Below, in pieces: positions 24,501 through 35,865 of a stretch of 64,000 bases of DNA. Under the pieces are notes generated by a model. It ran no database searches. It worked only from the letters and a program-made list of their open reading frames with translations, and was not told the DNA's origin. The DNA lies in the NCBI RefSeq assembly GCF_000801105.2, contig NC_079513.1, positions 22,288,273-22,352,272 on the forward strand. Direction: 5' to 3'. Position 1 is the stretch's first letter, and each line of letters begins with the position of its first letter. The translations under genes were made by a program, and so were the position numbers. This DNA comes from Raphanus sativus. Its lineage: Eukaryota > Streptophyta > Magnoliopsida > Brassicales > Brassicaceae.

Positions 24501-26289
24501 GAACAGCCGTTTTCTTGAAATAATGTTTGATGAAAGTAAGGGTTTGAGATTCTTATGCTAAATAAAATTTAAAACGCTTTCAATAAGTATGAGGAATCTT
24601 TTTGGTGTAGCTAGTCCCCTAAGGATAAGTCTGTGTCATGCCAAAGTCATTATAAGTGCTCACATTCACATAGGGTTATACAACATTTTTAAAGCAAAAA
24701 TTGGTGGAAGCAAGTTGAGATCGGACCATCGACTGAAAAGAGGACATTGACAACTCTTAACTCACTCTCTATATATATAAGTGTAATAAAGGACCAGTTG
24801 ATCTTCTAAAACCTCGACGCGAAGTCAAAGGTCTATTTTCTGTAAAAAAGTTGTTCATGCCAAGTCGCTTTAGATTATTTTTAGGTATTGATATGTACCG
24901 ATGGACGTTGCGTATATATGTTGCCCCAATTAATTTTTTCAGATCAAAACCGAAAATAAAACCGGAAAGTCTTTCGGATACCGGATCGATCCATAGCTCT
25001 CGCGACTCATAAGACTAACGAACTTCTATTTAAATTGTCTTCATTTTCAATTTAAGGCATCAAACCAATAACATTTTTTTTTTCAATGCCCGACCAAAAT
25101 TTAAAAAGCGAGATGATATAAAAGGTATATTTACTAGTTGAAAACGTAAATTATTATCTACATGACAACGCAAAACAAAGTACTATATCACTCCATCTGG
25201 AAATTATCATGAACTGGAAAGTGAACATAGACACAAGTTACACCAAACCAGAGTTTCTAAAGTACGATTATTTAAAGAAACATGACCCAAGATTTAAAGA
25301 AACAGCGAATGCATACTGTCTTCTATAATTGATTTAGAACCCGTAATATGAACATGCAACGATGTCGAAGTTGTGAAAAGAGACAAAGTTTATATGGAGA
25401 CATCAAACAAAAACGAAAACTAGAGAGTAATAAGTCATATAATCTAGTTTCAAAAAAAAAAGTTATCTAATCGCGAGGTATGAGATCAAGAAGTTGCTAA
25501 TCGTAAGTAGCGTTCGTGTCATAAAGTTTATTATTATCAAGCTAAATAAACTACATACTAAATTCGAAAACAAAAGACAGTGAACTATGGATGTAAACTA
25601 TCAACCACCATATACCAATTAAAGCCTTTATAACTCGAACTTTCTTAATTTTGATAAACAATCTTTTCGTTAGTCGTCCAATCAAAGAAGAAACTATGAA
25701 ACTCATTCTACTTTAATGGTTACAAAAAAAAAAACTCATTCTACTTTAATTAGGTTATGCCATAAACAGTATAAAGAGATTATTTAGGGTTCGTTTCATT
25801 CAGTTTTGGGTATAAATTCACAGTTAGAGAAAACAATTATATATTGTGCCAACAAAATTATATATAGTGTGATATATATCCAAGAAAACAATTATATGAC
25901 GTCCACGAATTTTATATGTCAATAATCTATCCATTACAAGCAAATATCTATAGAAGGTTAATTAGTGATTTGATCAAAAAAAAGGAGGTTAATTAGTGGA
26001 TAGAGTGAGGAAAATAAGGATGGACTTATAAAAGACCATTTCTTTCTACAATAATAAAGATAAACCTTAAAAGATGGAAACTTTTATTCTCGTCCTATAA
26101 TGTAATTGTAATCTAATGAGGAAAAGAATCCATAGTAGAGGCTAGAGAGACAATGATATTCATGATAACGCTACATACAATGTAAACGTAACTGCCCATT
26201 TATTTAGTTTATATTATACATTGACCACGACGTGTATATAAATAATAGTTAAATCATGGAAATCTACAAGGAAAATATTATTTCATTAG
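21553..26289. other. Long intergenic region after PEX5
   Basis: The first few hundred bases are the PEX5 3' UTR. The rest is AT-rich with short chance frames. A 14-bp direct repeat (CACAGTATTCAGAC) occurs near 22.81 and 22.84 kb. No RNA gene or clear transposon end is seen before the LINE poly-T near 26.3 kb. Confidence 0.45.
22149..22406 (+). CDS. Unidentified 85-codon frame, possibly a gene remnant
   Basis: An open frame beginning MRNETPIYTVSSTNCLVGKC, with mixed hydrophobic and charged sequence (LLEKIITFDSLNGELGEVSN, APSLCVLFLPDRRIVFNQHV). It looks more protein-like than the surrounding AT-rich frames, but I recognise no family and see no promoter or splice partners. It may be a decayed exon or chance. 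Confidence 0.15.
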   Translation: MRNETPIYTVSSTNCLVGKCSLFDDIIVSRPKKALLEKIITFDSLNGELGEVSNIEAPSLCVLFLPDRRIVFNQHVKRNCAYATQ

Positions 26290-28270
26290 ATAATTATTAT
26301 TTTTTTTTTTTTTTTTGAATATATGTTAAATTTATTCAAAAGAAAAACTACTTTTTTACAACAAGTGCAAACTGTTTTTTGAAAAAGCTATAACTTAATT
26401 GTAATCCAAGTCTCTTATCTTGTGGCAAGCCACAAAGTTAAAGCTCCTGTGTACTTCTCTTCCATTTTCCTCAGTAAGAGGCATCTGTTTTTTATTTCTC
26501 TGTCTATCATCTTCACCAGGGGACCAGCCATGATGGGTTGGCTACCATGTCGTCGCTCGTTTCGTTCACGCCATACGAAAGAGAGAGTCACTTGCAGTGT
26601 GTATCGAGTGAGAAATCTTTCCAGCAAACCTCCATTGTTATCCATAATCAATACCATCAGTTCTGACCACAGAGTAGTAAAAGATCCCCGAAGCAAACCT
26701 CGGACCAGTTTTGACCAAACCTCTGCTGAGTAACTGCATTCGAAAAAGAGATGATCTCTTGATTCAATTGCACTTTGGCAGAAAGCACACGTTGGGTTTG
26801 CGCCAACGTTCCAGGTCATCATTCTATCTCCAGTTGCCAATCTATTTTGGATTGCTAGCCAATGAAGGAAAGCATGTTTCGGAATGTGATGTTTGAACCA
26901 GACTCCTCTCCACCATTGAACCTGTTGATCCTTTTTTCGAATGAGTTCCCAAGTCTGTTTAGTCTTGAAAACGGCTCCATATTGTCCTTCGCTCTGTTTC
27001 CAAAGAGCAGTATCAGTGTCTCCCGTGAGCTGCAAGCTTTGATCCTCACAAATCTTCTCAACTTCATTAAAAATATCAACTCTGTGTCGTCGCTTCCTAC
27101 GATTTCGCAATGCTCCTGCCACAGTTGAATTCAATGGTATTCCCATATCTATACAGCCGTGTGAGCCAAACAACTCATGTAATCTACCCATGCTAGACCA
27201 AGAGTCGAACCAGAAAGAAGTATTATTCCCATCACCTATTTTCATCATGTGGAAGTCTTTTGCTTTGTCACGAAGCTTCACTAATTTGCGCCACATCCAA
27301 GAGCCTTTTGTAGTAGTATCTTTGATAGACCAGAACGAGATGTTTTTGAACAGATTCATCTTAGTCCACTTAGCCCATAGAGATTCTTGAGAGGAGACTG
27401 TCCGCCAGATAAGCTTCAGACAGCATACCTGATTAACTTCCTTCAAAGACCGGATCCCTAAGCCCCCATCGCACTTTCTTCTACATATAATCTCCCAAGC
27501 TACTTTAGCTTTCCTTGTGTTCAGAGTAGGTCCAGACCAGAGAAAGGCTGCACAAATGCTATTTATTTCCTTGATGCATGCTCCTGGCAGAACAAAACCG
27601 GCCATCCAGAAATTGACAATACTGAGAAGAACCGATCTAATAAGCTGAAGCCTACCCGCCAGTGATAAGAAACGGTTTGTCCAATGATTTATACGGTTTC
27701 TTATCTTGTTGATGAGAATACCATAATCATCTTTCCCCATCCGCCGAGTTAGCAAAGGTAGACCCAAGTAACGTACTGGTAGCGTTCCAGAGGCGAAATC
27801 AAAACGCTGATCCAGCTGAGTAGTTTCAGTAGCAGACATCCCCGCATAGTATATTGTAGTTTTCTCCATACTGATTTTCAGACCCGATATCCTTCCAAAG
27901 TAATCAAACACGTCCAAAATACTTTCGATGGATCTGGCTCTACCATCAGTGAAAACCATTATATCATCAGCAAAGCTTAGGTGAGTTAACCCAAGATTCT
28001 TGCACCTCGGATGATACCCCATGCTATTGTCATTGGCCGATTTATCTAGCAGCTTCGTTAGAACATTCATACAGATGACGAAGAGGTAAGGCGACAGAGC
28101 ACAACCTTGTCGTAGGCCTCGCGCACTCTGAAAATAACCAGCAAGTTCACCATTAACTTGGACAGAGAATGATGCCGTTGTTATACATCTAGAGATCCAG
28201 TGTATGAACATTGGCGGGAAATCCATAGCTTCCAAGGTTGTGAGTAGAACGCATTCAAAATGTCTAGGGT
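26290..28270 (-). mobile_element. 5'-truncated LINE (non-LTR) retrotransposon
   Basis: A 3' remnant of a plant L1-type element on the minus strand. It ends in a poly-A tail (poly-T around 26300-26318 on the plus strand). The 5' end is lost inside the reverse transcriptase domain near 28.27 kb, the usual result of incomplete reverse transcription. I could not find clear target duplications. Confidence 0.88.
26415..28235 (-). CDS. LINE ORF2 fragment: reverse transcriptase C-terminus and zf-RVT
   Basis: One uninterrupted frame of 606 codons from the first internal ATG. The frame stays open upstream to about 28.26 kb (HFECVLLTTLEAMDFPP). Visible are RGLRQGCALSPYLFVICMN (RT motif), the catalytic LSFADDIMVF (FADD box) at about residue 90, and IRYLGLPLL-type thumb sequence. 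A zf-RVT region near residue 480 carries PTCAFCQSAIESRDHLFFEC. The finger region before RGLRQGC and the N-terminal endonuclease are missing, so it cannot be autonomous. The frame has no stops, implying a young insertion. The MEAMDF start is simply the first Met after truncation, not a native start. Confidence 0.9.
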   Translation of the reverse strand: MEAMDFPPMFIHWISRCITTASFSVQVNGELAGYFQSARGLRQGCALSPYLFVICMNVLTKLLDKSANDNSMGYHPRCKNLGLTHLSFADDIMVFTDGRARSIESILDVFDYFGRISGLKISMEKTTIYYAGMSATETTQLDQRFDFASGTLPVRYLGLPLLTRRMGKDDYGILINKIRNRINHWTNRFLSLAGRLQLIRSVLLSIVNFWMAGFVLPGACIKEINSICAAFLWSGPTLNTRKAKVAWEIICRRKCDGGLGIRSLKEVNQVCCLKLIWRTVSSQESLWAKWTKMNLFKNISFWSIKDTTTKGSWMWRKLVKLRDKAKDFHMMKIGDGNNTSFWFDSWSSMGRLHELFGSHGCIDMGIPLNSTVAGALRNRRKRRHRVDIFNEVEKICEDQSLQLTGDTDTALWKQSEGQYGAVFKTKQTWELIRKKDQQVQWWRGVWFKHHIPKHAFLHWLAIQNRLATGDRMMTWNVGANPTCAFCQSAIESRDHLFFECSYSAEVWSKLVRGLLRGSFTTLWSELMVLIMDNNGGLLERFLTRYTLQVTLSFVWRERNERRHGSQPIMAGPLVKMIDREIKNRCLLLRKMEEKYTGALTLWLATR

Positions 28271-28525
28271 ATAAATTTTAGTTAACTACTTTTCTCGAAA
28301 GGGCATTGTGATATTCATATTCCAGAATGCCTTAGCTTGACTGAGCACTAAAAGTATTCAGCAACTGAAGATTTTCTGTGTTTAATTTTAAGATTAGATT
28401 AAGTAGACCACAATTAGCGTCATTGTTTAATACATTTATTTCCTTACTATTTATTGTCTACGAAATAATCCTTGATTATTATATTTTCCATTGATTACTG
28501 TATTTATTTCATAACGTCTGTTTAC
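28271..28525. other. Short AT-rich intergenic stretch
   Basis: Flank between the LINE and the hAT-type MITE. Nothing recognisable. Confidence 0.5.
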
Positions 28526-28533
28526 ATACAAAC

Positions 28534-28971
28534 TAGGCCTGCGGTTTTTGTCCAAACCGAACCGAACCAGTTTTTCCGGTTTTCGGTTCGGTTTCGGTTT
28601 TCAATTCGGTTCAATTTTGTAGGATTTCGAAAAAAATTCGGTTTTTGATTTTCAAAAAAAAATTAAAAATTAAAAACCCAAAAATATCCAAAAATAACCG
28701 AAACTGAACTGAAATTAACCAAAAATAACTGAAAATATCCGAATTTAACCGAAATACCCGAGTTTAACCAAAAATATCCAATTTTTGGAAAAAATTAACC
28801 GAAAAATAAAAAAAAAGAAATAAAAATAAAAATCGAAAATAACCGAAAACCGAACCAAACCGAACCGAAATTTAATTCGGTTTATTTCGGAATCAATTTT
28901 TAAAATTTCGGTTAATCAAAAACTGACGGTTCGGTTCTGTTCGGTTTTGGAAAACCGAACTCGCAGGACTA
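28534..28971. mobile_element. hAT-type MITE rich in CCGAA/TTCGG
   Basis: The termini TAGGCCTGCG and CGCAGGACTA are near-perfect inverted repeats. They are flanked by an 8-bp duplication ATACAAAC (28526-28533 and 28972-28979), as expected for the hAT superfamily. The 438-bp interior consists of CCGAA/AACCGAAA-like units on one arm and TTCGGTT on the other, so it can fold back on itself. No coding capacity. Confidence 0.8.
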
Positions 28972-28979
28972 ATACAAAC

Positions 28980-30163
28980 TACCATATTAATTTTTGTTTA
29001 GAAAATGAAATGTTCGCGCATGATAATTATATTAATTAAATAGAATCTAAACAATATGTAGGTGATAAATATGGTATCTAAATTTGAAAAGTGATTTAAA
29101 TTATATGGTAGAAAAAATCAAATTAAATAAATAATTCTGATTATATTTCGGATATGAGTTATTAAATTTATCTGAAATTAAATTATTAATTAGACAAATG
29201 TAAAAAAGAAAATTCGAAACGCTATATAATCAGTTTAAAGAAGGCAATAATTTTTTTGTACTTCTGTTTAAACTTTAAACAGAATAGATTAAAGATGATG
29301 CATGTACGAAACGTTTCTGCCATTAACAATGAAACAAAACTAAGTTACAAAAAAAAAAAAAACAATGAAACAAAACTTCGGTGAGAACAAAGAAAATACA
29401 ATTCTCTTACCAACAACTAATACATTCGGTCCAATAATGAACGACTTTACATATAAATCTAAAACAATTCAAAATATTAAAAAAAAACATAAATAAATTA
29501 ATATATCTTATTATTTTACGCGAATATCTTTTCAGAAACACGCGATTACCAAAAATAAGTTACGTGAGCTAATTGCTTATTCGCTTCCATCCATTGAATT
29601 AATTATCTGCTTTCGTTTGTACCGTATTTTCCGTATATTTTTTGTCATCATTCGAATTCTTTAAACTACTAATACAAATCTCTTGCACAGTTGCACTTTA
29701 CGTTTTTTTTTTGTAAAGGCCATATGTATATTTCTGAAAACATCCGAAAAACTTGAACGACACAAATTTTAGTGGTGTATATATCTGATATATAATAATA
29801 AGTAATAACTAATAACATTGGAAATTTCACATGATAAATTTTTGTAAGCGATGACAATTTTTTTGTAAACATCTCATAAAACTGAACGCTACCTTATTTT
29901 TCTAAAGCAATAGCATGATTTTATTTAAAATAATGACACACACAAACAGAAAATGGTACAAAATTTATAATTTGGATTAAAAACAACATATGTTAAACAC
30001 CAATACACGCATTACGTTTTCCAGAACTAAAAAGTCTAAAATCTACAAGAATGACTTTTGTAAAATATAATTGACCATTCACCAACTCCAATATCAAAGA
30101 GATATCGAATATGCATGCTTATTGCTTAGCGTGTGTATGTCAATATGTATATGCGCGTTGGGG
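28980..30163. other. Intergenic region upstream of GAMT2
   Basis: Very AT-rich promoter-side sequence. No gene, RNA or clear element is seen. Confidence 0.5.
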
Positions 30164-30171
30164 TATAAATA
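30164..30171 (+). promoter_or_regulatory. Likely TATA box of GAMT2
   Basis: TATAAATA in the context GGGGTATAAATACAAAG, 95-102 bp before the GAMT2 start. This leaves a leader of about 70 bases if transcription starts some 30 bp downstream. Confidence 0.6.
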
Positions 30172-30265
30172 CAAAGCCTCAGCTAGGCTTTGTAACTCCA
30201 GAACCAGAATCTCTCTTTCTTTTTTTTGTCTGTTTTACAAATATCCAATAGAATAAAAACAATTA

Positions 30266-32568
30266 ATGGAGTCACCAAGTCTTCCAGTAACGGCAAAAGA
30301 CTGGACCTCCACCAGTCTCCACCGTGTACTATGTATGCAAGGCGGTGAAAGTGACGTCAGCTACGTCAACAATTCCGATAGCCAAGCTTTGGCTATAACC
30401 TTAAGCAAACCGATCCTTATCTCATCTCTCCAGTCCATCAAACTCTTCACCTCTCCGCTCATCAGAATAGCTGACCTTGGCTGCGCCACCGGTTCCAACA
30501 CTTTCGATACTGTGGATACGGTGGTTGAGACTTTAAGGGGGCTATTCACTGCGGTGTACGGCGATGGATCGCCGGAGTTTGAGGCTTTTTTCTGTGACTT
30601 GCCGAGTAATGACTTCAACATGTTGTTTAGATTGTTGTCTGAGAAACAGAAAGTTGATTCGTCCAAGTATTTCGCCGGCGGCGTCGCTGGATCGTTCTAT
30701 GACCGGCTTTTCCCGAGAGGAACAATCCATGTCGCTGTGAGCTTAAGTGCTCTACATTGGCTCTCTCAGGTCAAATACATAATAATAATGTCTTATATTA
30801 TAATTTTTGAGATAATTAATATACTAGTGGTGCTAGGAAATAGAGTGCATGTGTTAATATTCACAACTACAATGAAGAAATCCATCATCCAAATTAATTT
30901 ACAAGGGAAATTTGGCTTATGAAGGAATGTATATTCCGCATGTTAGAAAAATATACATATTTTCTTGATAATTTTGATTACTCCTAAAACAAGAACATAA
31001 CACCATGAGAAACGAGTTTCTAAAATGTTTTCTATCTGAGATATCTGTGTCTGATGGCTATACCTATGATATTTGATGGATGAAACTGTTTAAATTCATA
31101 TTGGAATAGAGTAGTTTCAGAAACATAACACTATATATTAAATCATTTCTAAAATGTGTGCATTGAAAGAGAGATCGATTTGGATTTTTGTAGATACCGG
31201 AGAAAGTACTGGAGAAAGGATCAATAACGTGGAACAAAGGGAAAACGTGGATAGAAGGAACGAAGAAAGAAGTGGTTGATGCATATGCAGAGCAATCAGA
31301 CAAAGATTTGGATGATTTCTTGAAGTGTCGGAAAGAAGAAATGGTGGAGGGAGGAGTGTTGTTTGTGTTAATGGGTGGTCGTCCTTCAGGTTCAAGTAGT
31401 CAATTTGGTGACCAAGATACTCGAGCCAAACATCCTTTCACAACTACCATGGACCAAGCTTGGCAAGATTTAATAGATGAGGTAAATTTATCTATACACA
31501 CACACGTGTGGGTGCATAATATGTATACATGCAAATACATGGTATCTTTCATGTTTTCATTACATAACTGTTCAAGATGACGTCTCACTTTATATCTCTT
31601 TGGACCGTTTCTGGCTTTCGCATTAATTAACTTGGTAAGAGGTAATGACGAATTTGTTTCTTGTTTCTTTTTTTTTCCAAATGAATTTGTTTATAAATGC
31701 TAATCCTCTGAGTTTTGTTTATTCGGAATGTTTTGTCTTGTTTTCTAATACTTTTAAGTATATAGTTTGGACGTTTTAACAACTCTTTTCACTTTTGTTT
31801 TGCTAAAACACTACTTTGCAATTTTTATATATATATATATATATTTTTTATCATCACCTAAATTCACAAAACGCGAAGGAATTTAAAACTTTTCTTTTTA
31901 CCACTCGTGTCTTTAAAAAGAAAATTCGTAGTAATTTTCAAATCAGCTAAACTTGATGGCTAATACCATTCAAAGTTAACGTGTTATGTTAATTGCTTTA
32001 ATTAGTATAGTTAATAGTTTGCTACAAACGCTAAACACACACGTTCGCGTAAACTTGAAAACGCAGTGTTTGCTTACCAAAAGGCCAACTTATAACTTTT
32101 ATATGTTTTCACACATTAGCCATATTTTTGTTGTTGTTACTAATGATAGCTTAAATATGATAAATTAATACCACTCAAACGCTATGTGATTTGTTTGGAT
32201 AAAAGGGTTTGATAGATGAAGAAACAAGAGACGGATTCAACATACCGGCGTACATGAGAAGTCCGGAGGAAGTGGCTGCCGGAGTTGACCGTATCGGTGG
32301 GTTCAAGATTGAGAAAATGGAATACATGAAAATCGTTGAGTACTCCGATGAGAAACATGAGGAGTGGAAAAAAGATCCCGTTTCGTACGGACGAGCCAGG
32401 ACCAACTTGGTTCAAGCTGCTATTCGTCCTATGGTCGAGGTCTATCTTGGATTGGACCTATGCGATGAGCTCTTCAAGAGATATGAAAACCGGGTTTCTA
32501 CAACCCGAGAATTTCTTCACATAACTTGTTTCTTTGGAGTCGTCGCTTTTTCTGCCATCCGGATTTGA
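30266..32568 (+). CDS. GAMT2: Gibberellin methyltransferase (SABATH family), GAMT2
   Basis: Three exons (30266-30769, 31194-31481, 32206-32568) encode 384 residues, the length expected of SABATH enzymes. Near residue 70 IADLGCATGSNTF is the SAM-binding motif. FCDLPSNDFNMLFR and SALHWLSQ are further family signatures; in SABATH enzymes the latter lies near the substrate pocket. The enzyme transfers methyl from SAM to the carboxyl of gibberellins. GAMT1/2 in Arabidopsis inactivate GA during seed development, and At5g56300 is GAMT2. Position between PEX5 and the PPR gene supports GAMT2 rather than another SABATH member. The start follows the TATA box at a normal distance. The second intron (31482-32205) is 724 bp and holds an (AT)n run near 31.83 kb. 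Substrate is inferred from orthology. Confidence 0.92.
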
Positions 32569-33237
32569 TTATTTATGTTTATATATGAATTGTGTTTGTT
32601 CGTATTTATGATTTATCTATGGTTTGTCGTTAGTTTTAATATTTAGATGTGTGTTGCGTTTACTTGCTAGAGAATGAACAACGGAGATTGGGGGTACGTG
32701 TATATGGAACATGTAGGGTTGGAAGTTATAAATCAAAACAGTTAAACAGATTATTTATACCGCAAAAACCGAACCAAGCTAAGTTTAGTGTAATCAAGCC
32801 ATGCATATCGAATTTAATAAACTGAAATTTCTTGTAAGCATCATTTTATGATATTATTTTTTTATTATATACACACTAATAGACTGAGTTAAAAATTATT
32901 AACTTAATCTTAAAGGTTATTTTACCATTCCAAAAACTTTCAACTCTGAATTGGTTCATTAGTCCCTCTCCAATTTCCATGTTTTTAATAAGGTTAAGAT
33001 AACAAGTTAGCTGATAACTAATGCCCACTCTTTGATTAGTAATTTTTTTTGTTTGGAATACACGTTTATCTTTAACAAAATAAAAGTTTTCAAACAAAAA
33101 TCTTTAACAAAATAAGAACATTTTAATTAATTATTTAGGTAATTTTCTATATGATAATTGAGTTTATTTTATTTTATCAATTTTTTGTCATTGTAACTGA
33201 TTCAAACTAATTAAAATCTATAAGCTAAACTAGATTA
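32569..33237. other. GAMT2 3' flank
   Basis: 3' UTR and AT-rich intergenic sequence. No gene recognised. Confidence 0.5.
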
Positions 33238-33853
33238 TCTATCTTATTAAAACAGGAACATTACAACTTTTTCTAGGTGGGTTTTTAAATGTGGGTTTTT
33301 AAAGGTGGACCTCATATATTTAAATTAAATGTCTCATTCTTTATATATAATACGTATCATAGTCTAACTTTGCATTGATGTATTTCCTTAAATACAGTTC
33401 TTTTTTTTGTTTATATTCCATATATGATTTTTACATTTATTACATGTCGATTTAGATAAGATATATACTAAGAATACTAAAAATATTAATTGTACTATAA
33501 TNNNNNNNNNNNNNNNNNNNNNNNNNNNNNNNNNNNNNNNNNNNNNNNNNNNNNNNNNNNNNNNNNNNNNNNNNNNNNNNNNNNNNNNNNNNNNNNNNNN
33601 NTGATAAATGTTGAAAATACAAAATATATAGCACTATATATTTTAAATAATATAAAAAAATCTACTTTACGTTATCATAAAATTTAAAAATCAGATTTAG
33701 TAATTAAACACATTGCTTATTTAAACACATTAATACACATTGTTATTTATCAAAATTTTATATTAATACATATTGCGATCATATATAACATTTAGTAAAA
33801 ACAAAGATAAAAAAGAAAATTGATTCCCGCTCGGTCGAGCGGTCATGATCTAG
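33238..33853 (+). mobile_element. Short Helitron containing the assembly gap
   Basis: It begins TCTATCTTATTAAAACAGG and ends CCGCTCGGTCGAGCGGTCATGATCTAG, with a GC hairpin just before the terminal CTAG. The flanking bases are A and T. The interior includes the 100-N gap (33502-33601), so the true length is unknown. The 5' end matches the other three Helitrons; the 3' hairpin differs in sequence. Confidence 0.75.
33502..33601. other. Assembly gap of 100 N
   Basis: Exactly 100 unknown bases, a conventional scaffold-gap size, inside an AT-rich Helitron. Any frame crossing it is meaningless. Confidence 0.99.
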
Positions 33854-34161
33854 TATTAGTTAAATTGGATCGTTGTTCAAAGAAAAAGAGAGTTAAAATT
33901 GGAATGTGTCGATTTTTCATATAAAACATACTATCTCTTTTTTTCTCAATACTAGATTGTCAGGTCCCAACTTTTGGTTAAAATAAAGATTAGATTATAA
34001 TAGGGAATATTAACAACATAATATATTTAAATTAATATTAACCACATGATTTGTCTAGCCTTTTTTTTGTCAAACATGGTTTGTCTAGTCAAAATATAAA
34101 ATTAATATTGTTTAGATATGTGTATACTGTATAGTCGTATCACATTTGACCATCAATTTTC

Positions 34162-35865
34162 TTGGTGGTTCACGAAATTAAAACGCAAGTCAAGTGTATA
34201 AAACTCAACTTTCCACAGTTTTGTCCCAACGATAGGAGAATGTTGCGACGAATCACATTCCCATGCCAGCTACATCCACATATTCGCCCAAGTTCCACTC
34301 TCTCGGACATAAACTGGTTCCTTTCCTCTCTAAAAACCCAAGGAACCAACAACCTCAAAACACTAAAGCAAGCTCACTGTTCCATCATCGTAACCGGTCT
34401 ACACAGAGACAACCTCATCGTTGCCAAACTCCTCGAGGCGTGTTCAGACACTGGACATCTCCGATACGCTTACTCTGTCTTCACCCACCAGCCGTTTCCC
34501 AACGCTTATCTCCACAACACCATGATCAGAGCTCTGTCACTCGTCGACGACGACCCCAACGCCCACTCAATCGCTGTTCTGGTTTACAGAAAGTTCTGGT
34601 CTTTATGTCCGAAGCCCGACACGTTCACTTTCCCTTTTGTGCTGAAGATCGTTGTTCGGTTATCTGATGTTTGGTTTGGGAGACAGGTTCATTGCCAAAC
34701 CGTGGTTTTCGGGTTTGATTCGAGTGTCCACGTTGTGACAAGTTTGATTCGAATGTACTGTTCGTGGGGAGGTTTGGGAGATGCGCGTAAGGTGTTCGAT
34801 GAAATGCCTGTGAGAGACGCGACTGTTTGGAATGCGTTGTTAGCCGGGTATGGAAAAGCGGGTGAGGTGGATGAAGCGAGGAGGTTGCTGGAGATGATGC
34901 CTTGCTGGGTAAGGAATGTAGTTTCTTGGACTTGTGTGATCTCCGCTTATGCTAAGAAGGGACGAGCTAGCGAAGCCGTTGATGTGTTTCAGAGAATGGT
35001 GAGGGAGAACGTTGAGCCAGATGAAGTGACGCTTTTGGCAGCACTCTCAGCTTGTGCTGATCTTGGCTCGCTTGAGCTGGGAGAGAGAATATGTAGCTAC
35101 GTTGATCACCGAGGGATGAAGAGAGGTGTTTCGTTGAACAACGCGGTCATCGATATGTATGCGAAGTCAGGGGACGTAACAAAGGCGTTGGAGGAGTTTG
35201 AGAGGGTTAGCGAGAGAAACGTGGTTACTTGGACGACTATAATTACAGGACTGGCGACGCACGGGCTTGGAGGTGAAGCTTTAACGATGTTTAACCGTAT
35301 GGTTGAAGCAGGCGTGCGACCGAACAGTGTTACTTTCATTGCAGTCCTTTCAGCTTGCAGCCATGTCGGTTTGGTTGATCTTGGAAAACGTTTGTTTACC
35401 TCAATGAGATCGGAGTATGGGATTGAACAGAACATTGAGCATTTTGGATGTCTGATAGATTTGCTAGGACGAGCAGGTAGACTAAAAGAAGCGGAAGAAG
35501 TTTCTAAAAGCATGCCCTTTGAAGCTAACGCTGCAATATGGGGATCTCTTCTTGCTGCTTCAAATGTTCATCATGATCTTGAGCTTGGAGAAAGAGCTTT
35601 GAATCAGCTGATTAAGTTAGAACCGAATAACAGCGGTAACTATATGCTCTTAGGTAATTTGTACGCGGATTTAGGAAGGTGGGAGGAGTCGAGGATGATG
35701 AGGAAGATGATGAAAGGGACTGGTGTGAAGAAGATGGCTGGTGAAAGCTCCATTGAAGTTGAGAACAGAGTATGTAGATTCATCTCTGGTGATCTTTCGA
35801 ATCCGCTTGTTGTAAAGATTCATGAACTTGTACAAGAGATTGATTTGCAGATACAGAGCAATTAA
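34162..35865 (+). CDS. PLS-class pentatricopeptide repeat protein with E domain
   Basis: Intronless frame of 567 residues. The longest start is MVVHEIKT. The Met at residue 27 (MLRRITFPCQLHPHIRPSS, base 34240) gives a better organelle-targeting N-terminus and may be the true start. PPR motifs of P, L and S type run from about residue 95, for example ATVWNALLAGYGKAGEVDEA, NVVSWTCVISAYAKKGRASE and NNAVIDMYAKSGDVTKALEE. The C-terminus is an E/E+ extension (GNYMLLGNLYADLGRWEESR, then KKMAGESSIEVEN), and no DYW deaminase follows. Such proteins usually select C-to-U editing sites in mitochondrial or plastid RNA. It corresponds by position to Arabidopsis At5g56310. A fragment of its 3' end reappears at 51.7 kb. 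The RNA target is unknown. Confidence 0.93.
   Translation: MVVHEIKTQVKCIKLNFPQFCPNDRRMLRRITFPCQLHPHIRPSSTLSDINWFLSSLKTQGTNNLKTLKQAHCSIIVTGLHRDNLIVAKLLEACSDTGHLRYAYSVFTHQPFPNAYLHNTMIRALSLVDDDPNAHSIAVLVYRKFWSLCPKPDTFTFPFVLKIVVRLSDVWFGRQVHCQTVVFGFDSSVHVVTSLIRMYCSWGGLGDARKVFDEMPVRDATVWNALLAGYGKAGEVDEARRLLEMMPCWVRNVVSWTCVISAYAKKGRASEAVDVFQRMVRENVEPDEVTLLAALSACADLGSLELGERICSYVDHRGMKRGVSLNNAVIDMYAKSGDVTKALEEFERVSERNVVTWTTIITGLATHGLGGEALTMFNRMVEAGVRPNSVTFIAVLSACSHVGLVDLGKRLFTSMRSEYGIEQNIEHFGCLIDLLGRAGRLKEAEEVSKSMPFEANAAIWGSLLAASNVHHDLELGERALNQLIKLEPNNSGNYMLLGNLYADLGRWEESRMMRKMMKGTGVKKMAGESSIEVENRVCRFISGDLSNPLVVKIHELVQEIDLQIQSN

Noticed and set aside
33452..33687. Frames crossing the N gap
   Set aside because: They contain unknown residues and AT-rich Helitron sequence and have no coding support.
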